From Gammaproteobacteria bacterium (lineage in GTDB: Bacteria > Pseudomonadota > Gammaproteobacteria > Poriferisulfidales > Poriferisulfidaceae), in assembly GCA_007571105.1 (NCBI GenBank), contig RKRZ01000017.1, positions 1 through 13,912 of the forward strand: DNA of 13,912 nt, read 5' to 3'. Position 1 is the first letter of the stretch. Each line of letters begins with the position of its first letter. Position numbers and translations under genes: made by a program. The notes under the pieces are model-generated. The model saw only the letters and a list, made by a program, of their open reading frames with translations. It did not search any database and had not been told where the DNA came from. Below, piece after piece: positions 1-8,314 of the stretch.

Positions 1-38
1 GGCGATTTTGCCGATTTTTCTGATTGGCGCCGAAACAT
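1..38 (-). CDS. 5' end of a gene running off the left edge, probably NHLM peptidase/ABC exporter
   Basis: An ATG at 38-36 on the minus strand opens a frame (MFRRQSEKSAKS) that stays open to the window edge, so only 12 codons are visible. It starts 3 bp after the TAG stop of the HlyD-like gene, a spacing typical of translational coupling. In known NHLM (nitrile-hydratase leader microcin) export systems the HlyD-type secretion protein is followed by an ABC transporter with an N-terminal C39 cysteine peptidase that cuts the leader at a Gly-Gly-like site. The basic, polar N-terminus fits the segment before such a peptidase domain, but no diagnostic motif lies inside the window. The identity is inferred from context only. 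Confidence 0.4.
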   Translation of the reverse strand, partial: MFRRQSEKSAKS

Positions 39-41
39 TCA

Positions 42-932
42 CTAGTGACCGAAAATCAAAAGGTCGATCGGCGAACTCCAACCGAGCTCAATGCGAACGC
101 GACAAGGGACTCCATCCGGGATAGTCCGTTCCGTGGCATTGTGCAGTTGTACTTCCACCTGGTGCCCGTACCCGGCAGGGACATGCAGTAGCGCCGCCAA
201 CCACTGGGGCGATGGGCCAACGGTCACGGACACAACTTCGCCAGTTATGCGGCTGGTCGTCCCTTCCGATGTCGCGTATTCAACTTCAGCAGGCATCCCT
301 GGTTTAATCCGTTGTGCCACTTCATTTGCAACACGCAACACAGCCTGGTGGGGTTGCGTGTTCTGGGTTCGCAATTGCGCAATAATTGTGCCGGCCGGCA
401 TATAATCTCCAGGAATCCCACGAAGCGCAGTGACTTCACCCGCAACAGGGCTGGTAATCAGCGTCCGTGCAGTTCGCCGAGCTTCTAATTGAAGCAAAGC
501 GACACGAGAGGATTCTAATAGCGAATGCACCGCGCCACCATCAATCCCAGCCTGTCCAACCTCCGCTACAAGCAAATCCACACGGTCGCGCAATAGCGAT
601 ATTTCATGTTCCAAGTCCGGTGCGGTTTGCCGGGCAATTGTCTCTCCTGCCTCAACGTGAGCTCCTGGCTCGACTTGAAATTCCAACAAATGCCCGGACT
701 CCAGTATCGCGACTTCATGCCGGTGCCCCTGCCCAACCAAGGCTCCATCAAGGGAAATATTGCGCACAATGCTGCCGGCAAATGCCCAAACAAGAAATGC
801 CAGCAACACCAAGCCAGCACCAGCGAGTACGGCCCGTTCATGGGGTGCGGTGACGCGCAACAGATGATCTAATTGTTGCCGCTCACTTCTGCTGGCAGCA
901 GCTTCTCCACGAAATGGACCAAACATTGGCAT
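42..932 (-). CDS. NHLM-type bacteriocin secretion protein, HlyD-like membrane fusion protein
   Basis: This 296-aa protein is a periplasmic adaptor expected to link an inner-membrane peptidase-ABC exporter to the outer envelope during export of the matured peptide. A short cytosolic N-terminus is followed by one membrane segment at about residues 34-54. The first half of a biotinyl/lipoyl-like domain lies at about 72-102 (LESGHLLEFQVEPGAHVEAG), a short helical hairpin at about 106-155, and the second lipoyl half at about 158-187 (ITSPVAGEVTALRG). A beta-barrel-like C-terminal part follows. This order matches the NHLM HlyD family. The helical hairpin is short for an HlyD protein, so the adaptor may not reach an outer-membrane channel unaided. 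The start at 932 and an in-frame ATG at 926 are both possible; neither has a clear Shine-Dalgarno sequence. It is divergent from the nitroreductase-like gene and probably co-translated with the gene starting at 38. Confidence 0.88.
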   Translation of the reverse strand: MPMFGPFRGEAAASRSERQQLDHLLRVTAPHERAVLAGAGLVLLAFLVWAFAGSIVRNISLDGALVGQGHRHEVAILESGHLLEFQVEPGAHVEAGETIARQTAPDLEHEISLLRDRVDLLVAEVGQAGIDGGAVHSLLESSRVALLQLEARRTARTLITSPVAGEVTALRGIPGDYMPAGTIIAQLRTQNTQPHQAVLRVANEVAQRIKPGMPAEVEYATSEGTTSRITGEVVSVTVGPSPQWLAALLHVPAGYGHQVEVQLHNATERTIPDGVPCRVRIELGWSSPIDLLIFGH

Positions 933-1099
933 GGTTTATGCTGAAATCGTTGAGAATTAGATGGCAACGCAGCCGCCCCGAATTTTATAGTAAAGTCAAT
1001 AGAGATGCAGACGGTGGAACCCCCCACAGCATATTGCGGCTCCCCTCCTCGATTTCAACCGAGCCCATCATGGCAGGGAAAACACCCAAGAATGTAACC

Positions 1100-1105
1100 T
1101 ATAAT
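1100..1105 (+). promoter_or_regulatory. Candidate sigma70 -10 box for the nitroreductase-like gene
   Basis: A perfect TATAAT lies 51 bp before the ATG at 1157, giving an expected transcript start near 1112 and a leader of about 45 nt. No good -35 hexamer is found at 16-18 bp spacing, so if used the promoter is probably weak or activator-dependent. The 933-1156 gap is the divergent regulatory region between the HlyD gene and this gene. I found no other convincing motif or inverted repeat in it. Confidence 0.35.
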
Positions 1106-1143
1106 TCAGCGACACAACAGTGTTTGGCCGGAGATTGGAGATG

Positions 1144-1148
1144 AGGAG
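1144..1148 (+). promoter_or_regulatory. Ribosome binding site AGGAG
   Basis: AGGAG sits 8 nt before the ATG at 1157 and fixes that start. Confidence 0.75.
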
Positions 1149-1156
1149 TACGACGG

Positions 1157-2494
1157 ATGGGTGATAAAAAGCCACAAGGGCTACCCCCTCAAGCAGAAGC
1201 AGCGTGGGACTACCCCTTGTTCGACGCGATCATGGGGCGCAGATCGCGGCGTTTCGGCCTCGGCATGGAAATGACTAAAGGGCCTTTCCCTTATCGATCC
1301 GACAAAGAGCCTGTCGGATTGGATTCTCTTGAAACCGCGATGCTGGTGGCTGCAGCGACAGCCACAACCGGCCCGGTTCTAGCGGAAATGGAACTTCCCG
1401 GCAGCATGGTAAGGACCATCGGCAAACCCTATCCGTCTGCCATGGGCTCTCTCCGCACTCGCCTCTTCTTCACAAATGACCACGGCGTCTACGTCGTGAA
1501 GTCTGATCAGACATCGATAACTCAGATGCAAGAGTACGGAGACCTGGACGACCACGAAAAAGTGCTCGGGTTTTACGAAGCCTGTGTAGAGAAATTGGAT
1601 GACGGGCGCATGGATCTCCCTGGAGTAGAGCCGGCCGTCTGGCTGCATAACCAGTGGGTTTGCAACAAGCCAGGTACGACTTTATTCATGCCCGTTGTCG
1701 ACGTCACGAAGGACATGATCAAACTGATTTTGAATTTTTGTGACCCCGTTGTTGGGAATAATGCTCAAGACGGTGGCTGTTACATCGTCGACGACAGAAA
1801 CGGCATGCGCGCCTGCGGCAATCAAAAATGGGTGGACAATGGGGTCCTGTCGAAAACCAAGGTTCTCCCCCTCTCCCGACTCGAAAAGATGCTGTCTGAT
1901 GGGATATTGGCTGAGGGGGCATTCATCAGCCAATTGATGGCTTTAGCAATGCAAGCGATGGGGCTGGGTGGTTGGGTATACGGAGGATTTACGCCTCTTG
2001 TGGTCCTTGGGGGAACCCCCACCTGTCGCGGACTCGGTTTTCGATTCATCCGGGCCAGTTCCGAACTGTATCCTGTGCCCGTAGGCCGTGACGGCGTTTT
2101 CGAGGCATTGTGCCCGCCTTATTTCCCTGATATGAACGCTGCCGTTGATGCTGCAATTGAGGAGGTGACAATGAACATGGATGGTTGGGAAGCGCGGGGA
2201 ATGGTCAAGCCACATAACACACCCAACGCAGAGTTTGACGCTGCGACGACTCCAGCGTCACCGGAAGGCATCCAATGCGTCAAGGACATCTGTGGATACA
2301 TCCTGGACACATTCGGGAAGTTTCCCGCTACTATTGATCCCATCCAGTTGACCCTCATCATTCAAGCCCATCATCTCGATCTTGATTTCTACGACAAACA
2401 TATGAAGCCGGGGGCTTATTTAGATACGCACAAAAACCACTTCCGGGACTGGCACGATGGTGTGGAATCTGCGAAGAAAACTGAGACTACCTAG
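1157..2494 (+). CDS. Nitroreductase-like flavoprotein, candidate RiPP (azoline) dehydrogenase
   Basis: A 445-aa soluble protein with no signal peptide or membrane segment. Two regions resemble the nitroreductase/flavin-dehydrogenase fold. The first is an N-terminal basic RRSRRF motif (residues 28-33), where this superfamily contacts the FMN phosphate. The second is a helix at about 254-278 (GAFISQLMALAMQAMGLGG) with the A-x-Q-x3-L-x-A-x3-GLG pattern of the central helix, followed by a strand LGGTPTCRGLGFRF (284-297). The C-terminal 50 residues are His-rich (QAHHLDLDFYD, then GAYLDTHKNHFRDWH) and are not part of the classical fold. In other TOMM clusters a nitroreductase-like SagB/McbC protein oxidises azolines to azoles, and this is the only candidate here. 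It is longer than and quite different from typical SagB. The family is otherwise unrecognised by me, so substrate and even flavin binding are inferred. It is the only complete plus-strand gene and ends 7 bp from the stop of the convergent last paralogue. Confidence 0.68.
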   Translation: MGDKKPQGLPPQAEAAWDYPLFDAIMGRRSRRFGLGMEMTKGPFPYRSDKEPVGLDSLETAMLVAAATATTGPVLAEMELPGSMVRTIGKPYPSAMGSLRTRLFFTNDHGVYVVKSDQTSITQMQEYGDLDDHEKVLGFYEACVEKLDDGRMDLPGVEPAVWLHNQWVCNKPGTTLFMPVVDVTKDMIKLILNFCDPVVGNNAQDGGCYIVDDRNGMRACGNQKWVDNGVLSKTKVLPLSRLEKMLSDGILAEGAFISQLMALAMQAMGLGGWVYGGFTPLVVLGGTPTCRGLGFRFIRASSELYPVPVGRDGVFEALCPPYFPDMNAAVDAAIEEVTMNMDGWEARGMVKPHNTPNAEFDAATTPASPEGIQCVKDICGYILDTFGKFPATIDPIQLTLIIQAHHLDLDFYDKHMKPGAYLDTHKNHFRDWHDGVESAKKTETT

Positions 2495-2501
2495 ACAAAA
2501 A

Positions 2502-3638
2502 TCAGTCAGAAGGGATCTCTCCTTTCCCCATAGGATGCATCAGAAAGAAGGGATATGCCTTGATCTTTTCAACCTTATCCTGGTCAATCACCATTTTGAC
2601 GTGATGAATGAGCCACATGAGCACCAAGGAACTGGAACGATAATGCAATATTTCAGCTCCTGCAGACCAATCATCCAATGCAGATAACTTGCTGGGCACG
2701 AGAAAGTCTATCTGACGCAGACAATCCAGAAATGGAACCCACATGCGGGGATCATCAATCCAATAATTGGGATCGCTTTCGACCCTTACCTTCGGCATAA
2801 AACTCAACCCCAGTGTGGGACCTAACCCGTCTGCGGTAACATCGAGATGAACCGTGACGCAGGCGAAAGCATTCTTTTTTTGGAACGGTTCTACAGCCTC
2901 AGCCATGCTTGCGGTCTGCCCAGACCACCCGGAGCGCTCCAAGAATTCCTGTATGTCGGATAGAGTCCGAAAGCCTCCTACGGCCAGTCGGATAGCCCTT
3001 TCACGCGATGGAAACGCGCCAAAAGATTCAAGCCACGTGCTGTCGTCTTTTAGTGCCCGATACACCTGTACGGTATGTCGGCGCTCACCAGATTCCACCT
3101 GCCAACCGGCCCCAGCAGCAATTGCATCGAGGACAGTATTAATATCCTCGTCCCGCTCATCGCCGCCGACTAGCGGGCGGGCAGACGGCCGGATAAAGAT
3201 CCCGGGTTCCGGCTGAGTTCCGCTCAGCGCTGATGCGATGTCGTATTCCAGCATCATTTTCCGGCTTACAATTTCGTGGATGGCCGCATCATCAGATTCC
3301 ATTTCACGCACTAGCCATGCAAGCGCCACAGCGGGAGAGCCTGCATCAGCAGATTGCCCTAGCTGCTTATAGAACGCTGCGGGCTCAGTGCGACCCAGTA
3401 CCGAGACTCCAAAGTCTGCTTTCGCTTCCGGTTCGTGCAACGGAATTTCAAATCCAAATGGAAATGCTGCAATTGCCGCAGGAAGTTCTCGGGCACACCT
3501 GAGAACCAACTCCCACCATGTGTCGTCGATCAATGCAGGAGAAATACGACCTCTTAATTGCTCCAATATTTCCGCAAGCGAGTCTGCCATGCTGCCCATC
3601 TCAATTGCAGCTGAAGCAAGCTTTTCTTCTAAATTCAT
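2502..3638 (-). CDS. Unknown-family protein, tandem paralogue A (distal copy)
   Basis: A 378-aa soluble protein, the third and last copy of three adjacent homologous genes. I do not recognise a named family. Blocks shared with the other two copies are LIDD (36-39), FPFGFEIPLHE (59-69), MLEYD (129-133), FIRPSxRP (148-154), FPSRERAIRL (209-218), DVTADG (266-271), a YWxDxPxxWxPFxDCLR block (292-308), IHHVK (344-348) and AYPFF (361-365). The paired His-His-Lys and the conserved Asp, Glu and Arg residues in these blocks are candidates for an active or binding site. No signal peptide or convincing membrane segment is seen. I have a vague recollection of similar proteins with a C-terminal H-x-K...AKAY block beside NHLP clusters in other bacteria, but cannot verify it. 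It starts 9 bp after the stop of copy B and has a purine-rich ribosome binding site, so it is almost certainly in the same operon. Confidence 0.85.
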   Translation of the reverse strand: MNLEEKLASAAIEMGSMADSLAEILEQLRGRISPALIDDTWWELVLRCARELPAAIAAFPFGFEIPLHEPEAKADFGVSVLGRTEPAAFYKQLGQSADAGSPAVALAWLVREMESDDAAIHEIVSRKMMLEYDIASALSGTQPEPGIFIRPSARPLVGGDERDEDINTVLDAIAAGAGWQVESGERRHTVQVYRALKDDSTWLESFGAFPSRERAIRLAVGGFRTLSDIQEFLERSGWSGQTASMAEAVEPFQKKNAFACVTVHLDVTADGLGPTLGLSFMPKVRVESDPNYWIDDPRMWVPFLDCLRQIDFLVPSKLSALDDWSAGAEILHYRSSSLVLMWLIHHVKMVIDQDKVEKIKAYPFFLMHPMGKGEIPSD

Positions 3639-3640
3639 AA

Positions 3641-3647
3641 CCCCCTC
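3641..3647 (-). promoter_or_regulatory. Ribosome binding site GAGGGGG for paralogue A
   Basis: On the minus strand the order is TGA (stop of copy B), GAGGGGG, TT, ATG. This supports the start at 3638 and translational coupling to copy B. Confidence 0.6.
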
Positions 3648-4748
3648 TCAGGTCCTTTTCATGGAACGCATCATGAAGAAGGGATACGCCTTGATTTGAT
3701 CAATCTGGCCTTGGCGAACCGAAAATTTGATGTGGTGAATGAGCCAAACGAGTATCACGGAGCCAGAATGATCGTGTAAGACTTCGGCTCCCGAGACACG
3801 CTCAGCCAGCGCGGACAGTTTCTCGGGAACGACAAGGTCCATCCCACGCAAACAATCAATAAAAGGAGCCCACAAATCAGGACTATCAACCCAGTAATTC
3901 GGATCATCTGCGTAACGCATCTTGGGTGAAAAACTCACTCCCAATCTAGGGCCCGGCCCGTCTGCTGTGACATCAAGATTGACCCCCATGTGCATGGCGA
4001 CGCCTTTCTCTTCGAAATGTTTTACCGCTGAAGCTATGCCGGTGTCTTGGCCAGGCCATCCAGATCGCGTCAAAAAATCCCGCAAGTCCTGCCAATTTTG
4101 AAAGCTTCCAAGCAAAAGCCGAATCGCCCTTTTGCGCGATGGGAAAACACCAATAGATCCGATACACGTACCTCCCCCCTCTTGTGCCTGACATACTCGG
4201 GTGAGATGCCGAAGCTCTTCAGGATCAGAATCCCAGCCGGCGCCTGTAACAATTGCATCAAGAACAGTGGAGATGTCTTCCACTCGTTCGCCATCGCCTG
4301 TGATTGGTCGCTCAGAAGGCCGAAGGAATATCCCGGGTGCTGGTTGTGCTCCATTTTGCGCCGATGCGACATCGTATTCCAGCATCATTTTTCGACCGAC
4401 GATCTCGCAAATAGGTGCATCATCGGATTCCATTTGGCGCAACAACTCTGCACAAGCCGCTGCTGGAGAACTTGCATCGGCAACCTGCCCTTGCTGCTTG
4501 TAGTATGCGGCTGACTCGGTCAGCCCAAAGACGGAAACCCCCAAGTCTGCTTTCGCTTCCTGCTCATGCAGCGGGATCTCAAACCCAAATGGAAATGTGG
4601 CGACTGCCGCAGGAATTCCCTGCGCGCATTCAAGAATCTGATTCCACCATGAATCATCAATCAGAACCGGAGAAACACGGTCCCTAAATTGTTTCAGGAC
4701 TTCAGCGAATGAGTTCGCCTCACCAGCAAGTCCAGCTTCGGCAGCCAT
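3648..4748 (-). CDS. Unknown-family protein, tandem paralogue B (middle copy)
   Basis: A 366-aa homologue of copies A and C, with the same blocks in the same order: LIDD (29-32), FPFGFEIPLHE (52-62), MLEYD (122-126), RPSERP (143-148), FPSRKRAIRL (202-211), DVTADG (259-264), YWVDSPDLWAPFIDCLR (285-301), IHHIK (337-341) and AYPFF (354-358). By eye about half or more of the C-terminal positions match copy A. Its N-terminus is about seven residues shorter than in the other copies. An in-frame TAA lies three codons upstream of the ATG at 4748, so no longer start is available, and no good Shine-Dalgarno precedes it. It differs from A and C in a Cys- and Gly-containing stretch (CQAQEGGGTC, 186-195), where the others read YRAxKDDST. 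Function unknown. Confidence 0.83.
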   Translation of the reverse strand: MAAEAGLAGEANSFAEVLKQFRDRVSPVLIDDSWWNQILECAQGIPAAVATFPFGFEIPLHEQEAKADLGVSVFGLTESAAYYKQQGQVADASSPAAACAELLRQMESDDAPICEIVGRKMMLEYDVASAQNGAQPAPGIFLRPSERPITGDGERVEDISTVLDAIVTGAGWDSDPEELRHLTRVCQAQEGGGTCIGSIGVFPSRKRAIRLLLGSFQNWQDLRDFLTRSGWPGQDTGIASAVKHFEEKGVAMHMGVNLDVTADGPGPRLGVSFSPKMRYADDPNYWVDSPDLWAPFIDCLRGMDLVVPEKLSALAERVSGAEVLHDHSGSVILVWLIHHIKFSVRQGQIDQIKAYPFFMMRSMKRT

Positions 4749-4781
4749 TTTTACTTTATGAATTCACGCCCCCAAACGCAA

Positions 4782-5930
4782 TCACAGGAAATCAAGGTTT
4801 TCGAAAAATTTCGAGTCCTTGCCCATGGGACACATTAGAAAGAACGGGTACGCGTTGACCTCTTCGATTTGGTCCTGGCGAACTACAAATTTAACATGGT
4901 GAACCAGCCAAAGAATGATCAACGTCCCGGAGCTATAGAGCACGCGTTCAGCTCCCCAAGTTCGATCAGCCAGTGCCAGCAACTTCTCCGGAACGGCAAG
5001 ATTCAATTCACGCAAACAATCAAAGAAAGGAGTCCATAGATTCGGACGGTCAATCCAATACTCCGGAGTGTTGGCAGGCCGAACTTTTGGAGCAAAAATC
5101 AGTCCAAACGTGGGCTCCGGTCCGTCTGCTGTGACATCAACGTCAATCCCCAAGCTAACGAAGGCTTTTTTCTCTTTTAAGCGTTCCACTATCGAAGTGA
5201 TATTCGAAGTTTCCCCAGACCATTCGCAGCGTTCTAAAAATTCTTTTATTTCATGCATATTCTGAAAACTTCCCACAGTAAGTCTAACCCCTCTCTTGCC
5301 TGACGGGAAAACACTAAAAGAGCCGATTCGCGTACTGTCATCTTTTTGCGCCCGATACACCCGCACAGCCTGCTGAACCTCTTCAGGAGTGGGGTCCCAG
5401 CCAGCGCCTGAAAAAATTGTCTCGAGCACAGTGCCCAAGTCTTCAGTTCTTTCGCTACCGCCGACGATGGGTCGCTCAGAAGGTCTTATGAATATCGCCG
5501 GTGCCGGTCGCGTTCCATCTTCGGTTCTTGCGACATCGTATTCCAGCACCATTTTGGGCGCAACGATTTCCCAAACGGGCGCATCCGTTGTCATCTTGCG
5601 CAATAATCCCGCAAGAGCCGCTGCAGGAGAATTTGCATCAGCAGACTGCCCTCGCTCCTTATAGTACACCGCTGATTCACTCAGCCCATGAACTGAAATC
5701 CCAAAATTTGCTCTCGCTTCCTGCTCATGGATCGGAATCTCAAATCCAAACGGAAATGTAGCCACTGTTGGAGGAATTTCTTGCGCACATTCGCGAATTT
5801 GGTCCCATCCTGAATCGTCAATCAGCGCAGAGGGAATACGGCTTCGAAGCTGCTCCAGTATTCCGGCATACGAATCTGCCATATTACCGAATTCAGCTTC
5901 GGCAAGAGCTACTTTTTCTTTTAAATCCAT
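4782..5930 (-). CDS. Unknown-family protein, tandem paralogue C (first copy after YcaO)
   Basis: A 382-aa homologue of copies A and B and the first of the three to be transcribed. It starts 74 bp after the stop of the YcaO gene, with copy B following after 33 bp, so YcaO-C-B-A look like one operon. Shared blocks are LIDD (36-39), FPFGFEIPIHE (59-69), VLEYD (128-132), RPSERP (149-154), FPSGKRGVRL (208-217), DVTADG (265-270), YWIDRPNLWTPFFDCLR (291-307), VHHVK (343-347) and AYPFF (360-364). It carries a longer C-terminal tail (KDSKFFENLDFL) absent from B. The start at 5930 has no strong Shine-Dalgarno but lines up with the start of copy A (MNLEEKL versus MDLKEKV). Function unknown; the position suggests a role in peptide maturation or in recognising the product. 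Confidence 0.85.
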   Translation of the reverse strand: MDLKEKVALAEAEFGNMADSYAGILEQLRSRIPSALIDDSGWDQIRECAQEIPPTVATFPFGFEIPIHEQEARANFGISVHGLSESAVYYKERGQSADANSPAAALAGLLRKMTTDAPVWEIVAPKMVLEYDVARTEDGTRPAPAIFIRPSERPIVGGSERTEDLGTVLETIFSGAGWDPTPEEVQQAVRVYRAQKDDSTRIGSFSVFPSGKRGVRLTVGSFQNMHEIKEFLERCEWSGETSNITSIVERLKEKKAFVSLGIDVDVTADGPEPTFGLIFAPKVRPANTPEYWIDRPNLWTPFFDCLRELNLAVPEKLLALADRTWGAERVLYSSGTLIILWLVHHVKFVVRQDQIEEVNAYPFFLMCPMGKDSKFFENLDFL

Positions 5931-6004
5931 AACTTAAAGACTTGGTTTTAAATGGCCAAAATTGTAACATGGCAATTCAGTCACATAGGCGCGCAAGATT
6001 CAAC

Positions 6005-8314
6005 TCACACAATGACTGGGGCCGGATTCAGCTCCGTCTCCTTCAGAGGCGTTTCTTTCCAACCACGCTCTACAGGCACATCATAGAGACGCCCCGGCGC
6101 ATAACGCTCCCAGAAGTGGCGAAGGCCAGGGACAATTACACGGGCGACCGGCATGCCGATGTCGGGACGAGTTTGATCAAGCACCAAAAACTCCATGCCC
6201 TTGGCTTCGATCAATGTGCGGCAGCATTCGACATCTTCCCGCAAATCCGTTGTATCGGAAAACGTGTAGTCTGAGCGAACGCGCGATGCCACATCAAATG
6301 CTGGAGCTAAATAAGGGTGTTCTGCCAATTTCTCATTCTTCCACCACTTCAAGCACATGGGATCATCAATCCCATAGCGAGGGTTGCCGTCGCCGTGGCG
6401 CGGCACCCAGGTCAAAGCTTGATTCAATTCACACACGGCCCGCAAGAGCGCAATGTGCGGATCGAGATGTGCTCCTGCGCCATAGATAATGTCCTCAACC
6501 TGGCCATCAGTCCGACGCGATAAGGCAACAAAAACCGGAATGCCAAGATCGCAAGTCAGATCCAACACCCACATATCGCGATTCTGCTCACGATAGTAGC
6601 CGGGAGCCGACGCCAGATAACTGTCATCAAAACTCTCAAGATCGACACCGGGAACAGAGAGGCAGTTATACCACCAGATTGCAAAAGCATCACGTTCCAC
6701 TAACTCAAAAAACCCCTGCAAAATCGCTTCTTCCAGTGTGTTGCCTGCGGCGCAGCCATTTGAATCAGCCCAAAGCCCTGCCGTCCCGCGTTCTTCTGGA
6801 GTCATTCCATAAAGAATGGACGTAGGAAGATAGCGATGCCGCTCTTGGGTCAACGACCATACCGGAGACCAGTCCAGTTCCTTCTCTGGGTCCAGTCGCA
6901 GCGGCACCACGTTGTAAGGATGACCACGCCCATTGATTTCATCTGCGTGGTCCAGTTGCCAATCGCTAAATAACTGGACGTCGTTCGGGTGAATGGCTTC
7001 CTCATCCCCGGCATCCAAAAAATCCACCCAACGCTTCGAGCATCGAATCTCATCGCCCTGATAGGCAGAAGAATAGCGCTCGACAGCTTCACAAAGAGCA
7101 CTGACCTCGGACTGTTGCGCCGTGCTTCCCTTGCCGGCACTCTTGCTACGCAAACTGCGCCGTAACGAACTCAGGCTTTTAATCCGTAGCGCCATGTTGC
7201 TCCCTGCCCAATGGACATGCAGCCAAGGGTCGGTTTCCTCTGTTGTGCGCGCAAGCCAGGTGACAATTCCACTGATGGGGCTGATCAGATGGCGATATTT
7301 CGCAATTGTTTCAGTCGGTGATGCCGTGCGCACTCCTCCGCTATTGCGCACTCCTTTCGGACTTGCCTGCAAACGAATTGGAGAAGCAGGACGGTCAGAA
7401 CGGTAATAGACTTCGTTCCCGCACACTCTGCATTGTGGCCGGTGCATAACCGGGTGGGAGTTGCATTTCACATGGGCCGTATCCAGTGAGATCACATGTT
7501 TGTGAAGCGGCGCCGAGGGTCCGAGAACCAGCCATTTGGCGATCTCCGTAGCAATGAGTCCATAGACAGCGTCCAACACTGCTGGCTCCGCGACATTGGG
7601 ACGGAAAATTGCGTCTTCGTCTCCAAAATTGCGCAAAAAAGAATGTACTTCCTGATGGTTACGCAAACGGTGGGTCAGACAGGCCCAACACGGCTCTTTC
7701 TCTCCGGCCTGGAAGACCGGACCAAACAAAGGCTGTATTCCTGTAGGGCGAACCAGCGTCCAAGGTGCGCCTGAAGCCAGTTGCTGGCGGTTGATGTCGG
7801 CAAATTCGTCATCCAAGTAGTCGGCACAAACAAAAACAGAAAGCGCCTGTTCGTCAGAAGAGTCCATCGCAACTCCCAGAGAATCCAGCCATTTGGCAAG
7901 GCGACCATCGTCCCCATGCAACTCAACCTGCGCGTTGCGCAATTGCTCTTCAGCCCAGCAAGGAGAAGCTCCCAGTGATGACCAGAATGCTGCTCTTCCT
8001 TGGTCCAGCGTGTGCTCGCCAGAGACAAGATATTCCTCTGCTGTCAAAAAATCCAGCGCCGCACCTATCGTCTCCTCCGGATGCGCCCCCTCGAGAACTT
8101 TACCAATCTCGTCCTGCGATCGAGAGCCATCGAGGAGTGGCAAAAGGTCTACATAAGCCTCTCCATGCAACAAGATGTTAAAAGCCTCGGAAACCAGCAA
8201 TACCTGCCCATCGCCAATTACCCGAAATTCAAGGTGGGGTCTCAGAGCCGGACGCACCACCGGATCATTGTCGGCAACGGTTTTCTTCAACATCTCACAA
8301 TTACCATGCGGCAT
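6005..8314 (-). CDS. Fused TOMM cyclodehydratase: leader-binding/E1-like C protein plus YcaO
   Basis: This 769-aa protein is expected to convert Cys (and Thr/Ser) in the precursor core to azolines using ATP. Residues about 25-100 resemble an RRE-type leader-binding winged helix (FRVIGDGQVLLVSEAFNILL). Residues about 105-310 form the E1-like C-protein part, with a four-Cys zinc site made of CWAC (209-212) and CRVC (295-298). From about 335 the YcaO domain begins. Its ATP/Mg motifs are visible as SEVSALCEAVERYSSA (402-417, with E409 and E412) and SNGCAAGNTLEEAILQGFFE (518-537), followed by LVERDA. The C-terminus reads LNPAPVIV, so the usual terminal PxPxP is reduced to P-x-P. Length and order fit fused SagC/SagD-type proteins. 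An alternative start is the in-frame ATG at 8293 (MLKKTVADN), closer to the usual N-terminus; neither start has a clear ribosome binding site. It heads the operon with the three paralogues. Confidence 0.93.
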   Translation of the reverse strand: MPHGNCEMLKKTVADNDPVVRPALRPHLEFRVIGDGQVLLVSEAFNILLHGEAYVDLLPLLDGSRSQDEIGKVLEGAHPEETIGAALDFLTAEEYLVSGEHTLDQGRAAFWSSLGASPCWAEEQLRNAQVELHGDDGRLAKWLDSLGVAMDSSDEQALSVFVCADYLDDEFADINRQQLASGAPWTLVRPTGIQPLFGPVFQAGEKEPCWACLTHRLRNHQEVHSFLRNFGDEDAIFRPNVAEPAVLDAVYGLIATEIAKWLVLGPSAPLHKHVISLDTAHVKCNSHPVMHRPQCRVCGNEVYYRSDRPASPIRLQASPKGVRNSGGVRTASPTETIAKYRHLISPISGIVTWLARTTEETDPWLHVHWAGSNMALRIKSLSSLRRSLRSKSAGKGSTAQQSEVSALCEAVERYSSAYQGDEIRCSKRWVDFLDAGDEEAIHPNDVQLFSDWQLDHADEINGRGHPYNVVPLRLDPEKELDWSPVWSLTQERHRYLPTSILYGMTPEERGTAGLWADSNGCAAGNTLEEAILQGFFELVERDAFAIWWYNCLSVPGVDLESFDDSYLASAPGYYREQNRDMWVLDLTCDLGIPVFVALSRRTDGQVEDIIYGAGAHLDPHIALLRAVCELNQALTWVPRHGDGNPRYGIDDPMCLKWWKNEKLAEHPYLAPAFDVASRVRSDYTFSDTTDLREDVECCRTLIEAKGMEFLVLDQTRPDIGMPVARVIVPGLRHFWERYAPGRLYDVPVERGWKETPLKETELNPAPVIV

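Noticed and set aside
1011..1030. Small hairpin GTGG...CCAC in the divergent intergenic region
   Set aside because: A four-base stem is expected by chance; no T-tract or conserved context.
2480..2540. Possible bidirectional terminator between the convergent stops at 2494 and 2502
   Set aside because: Only short 4-5 bp inverted matches (ACTGA/TCAGT, AAGG/CCTT) without a GC-rich stem and T-tract.
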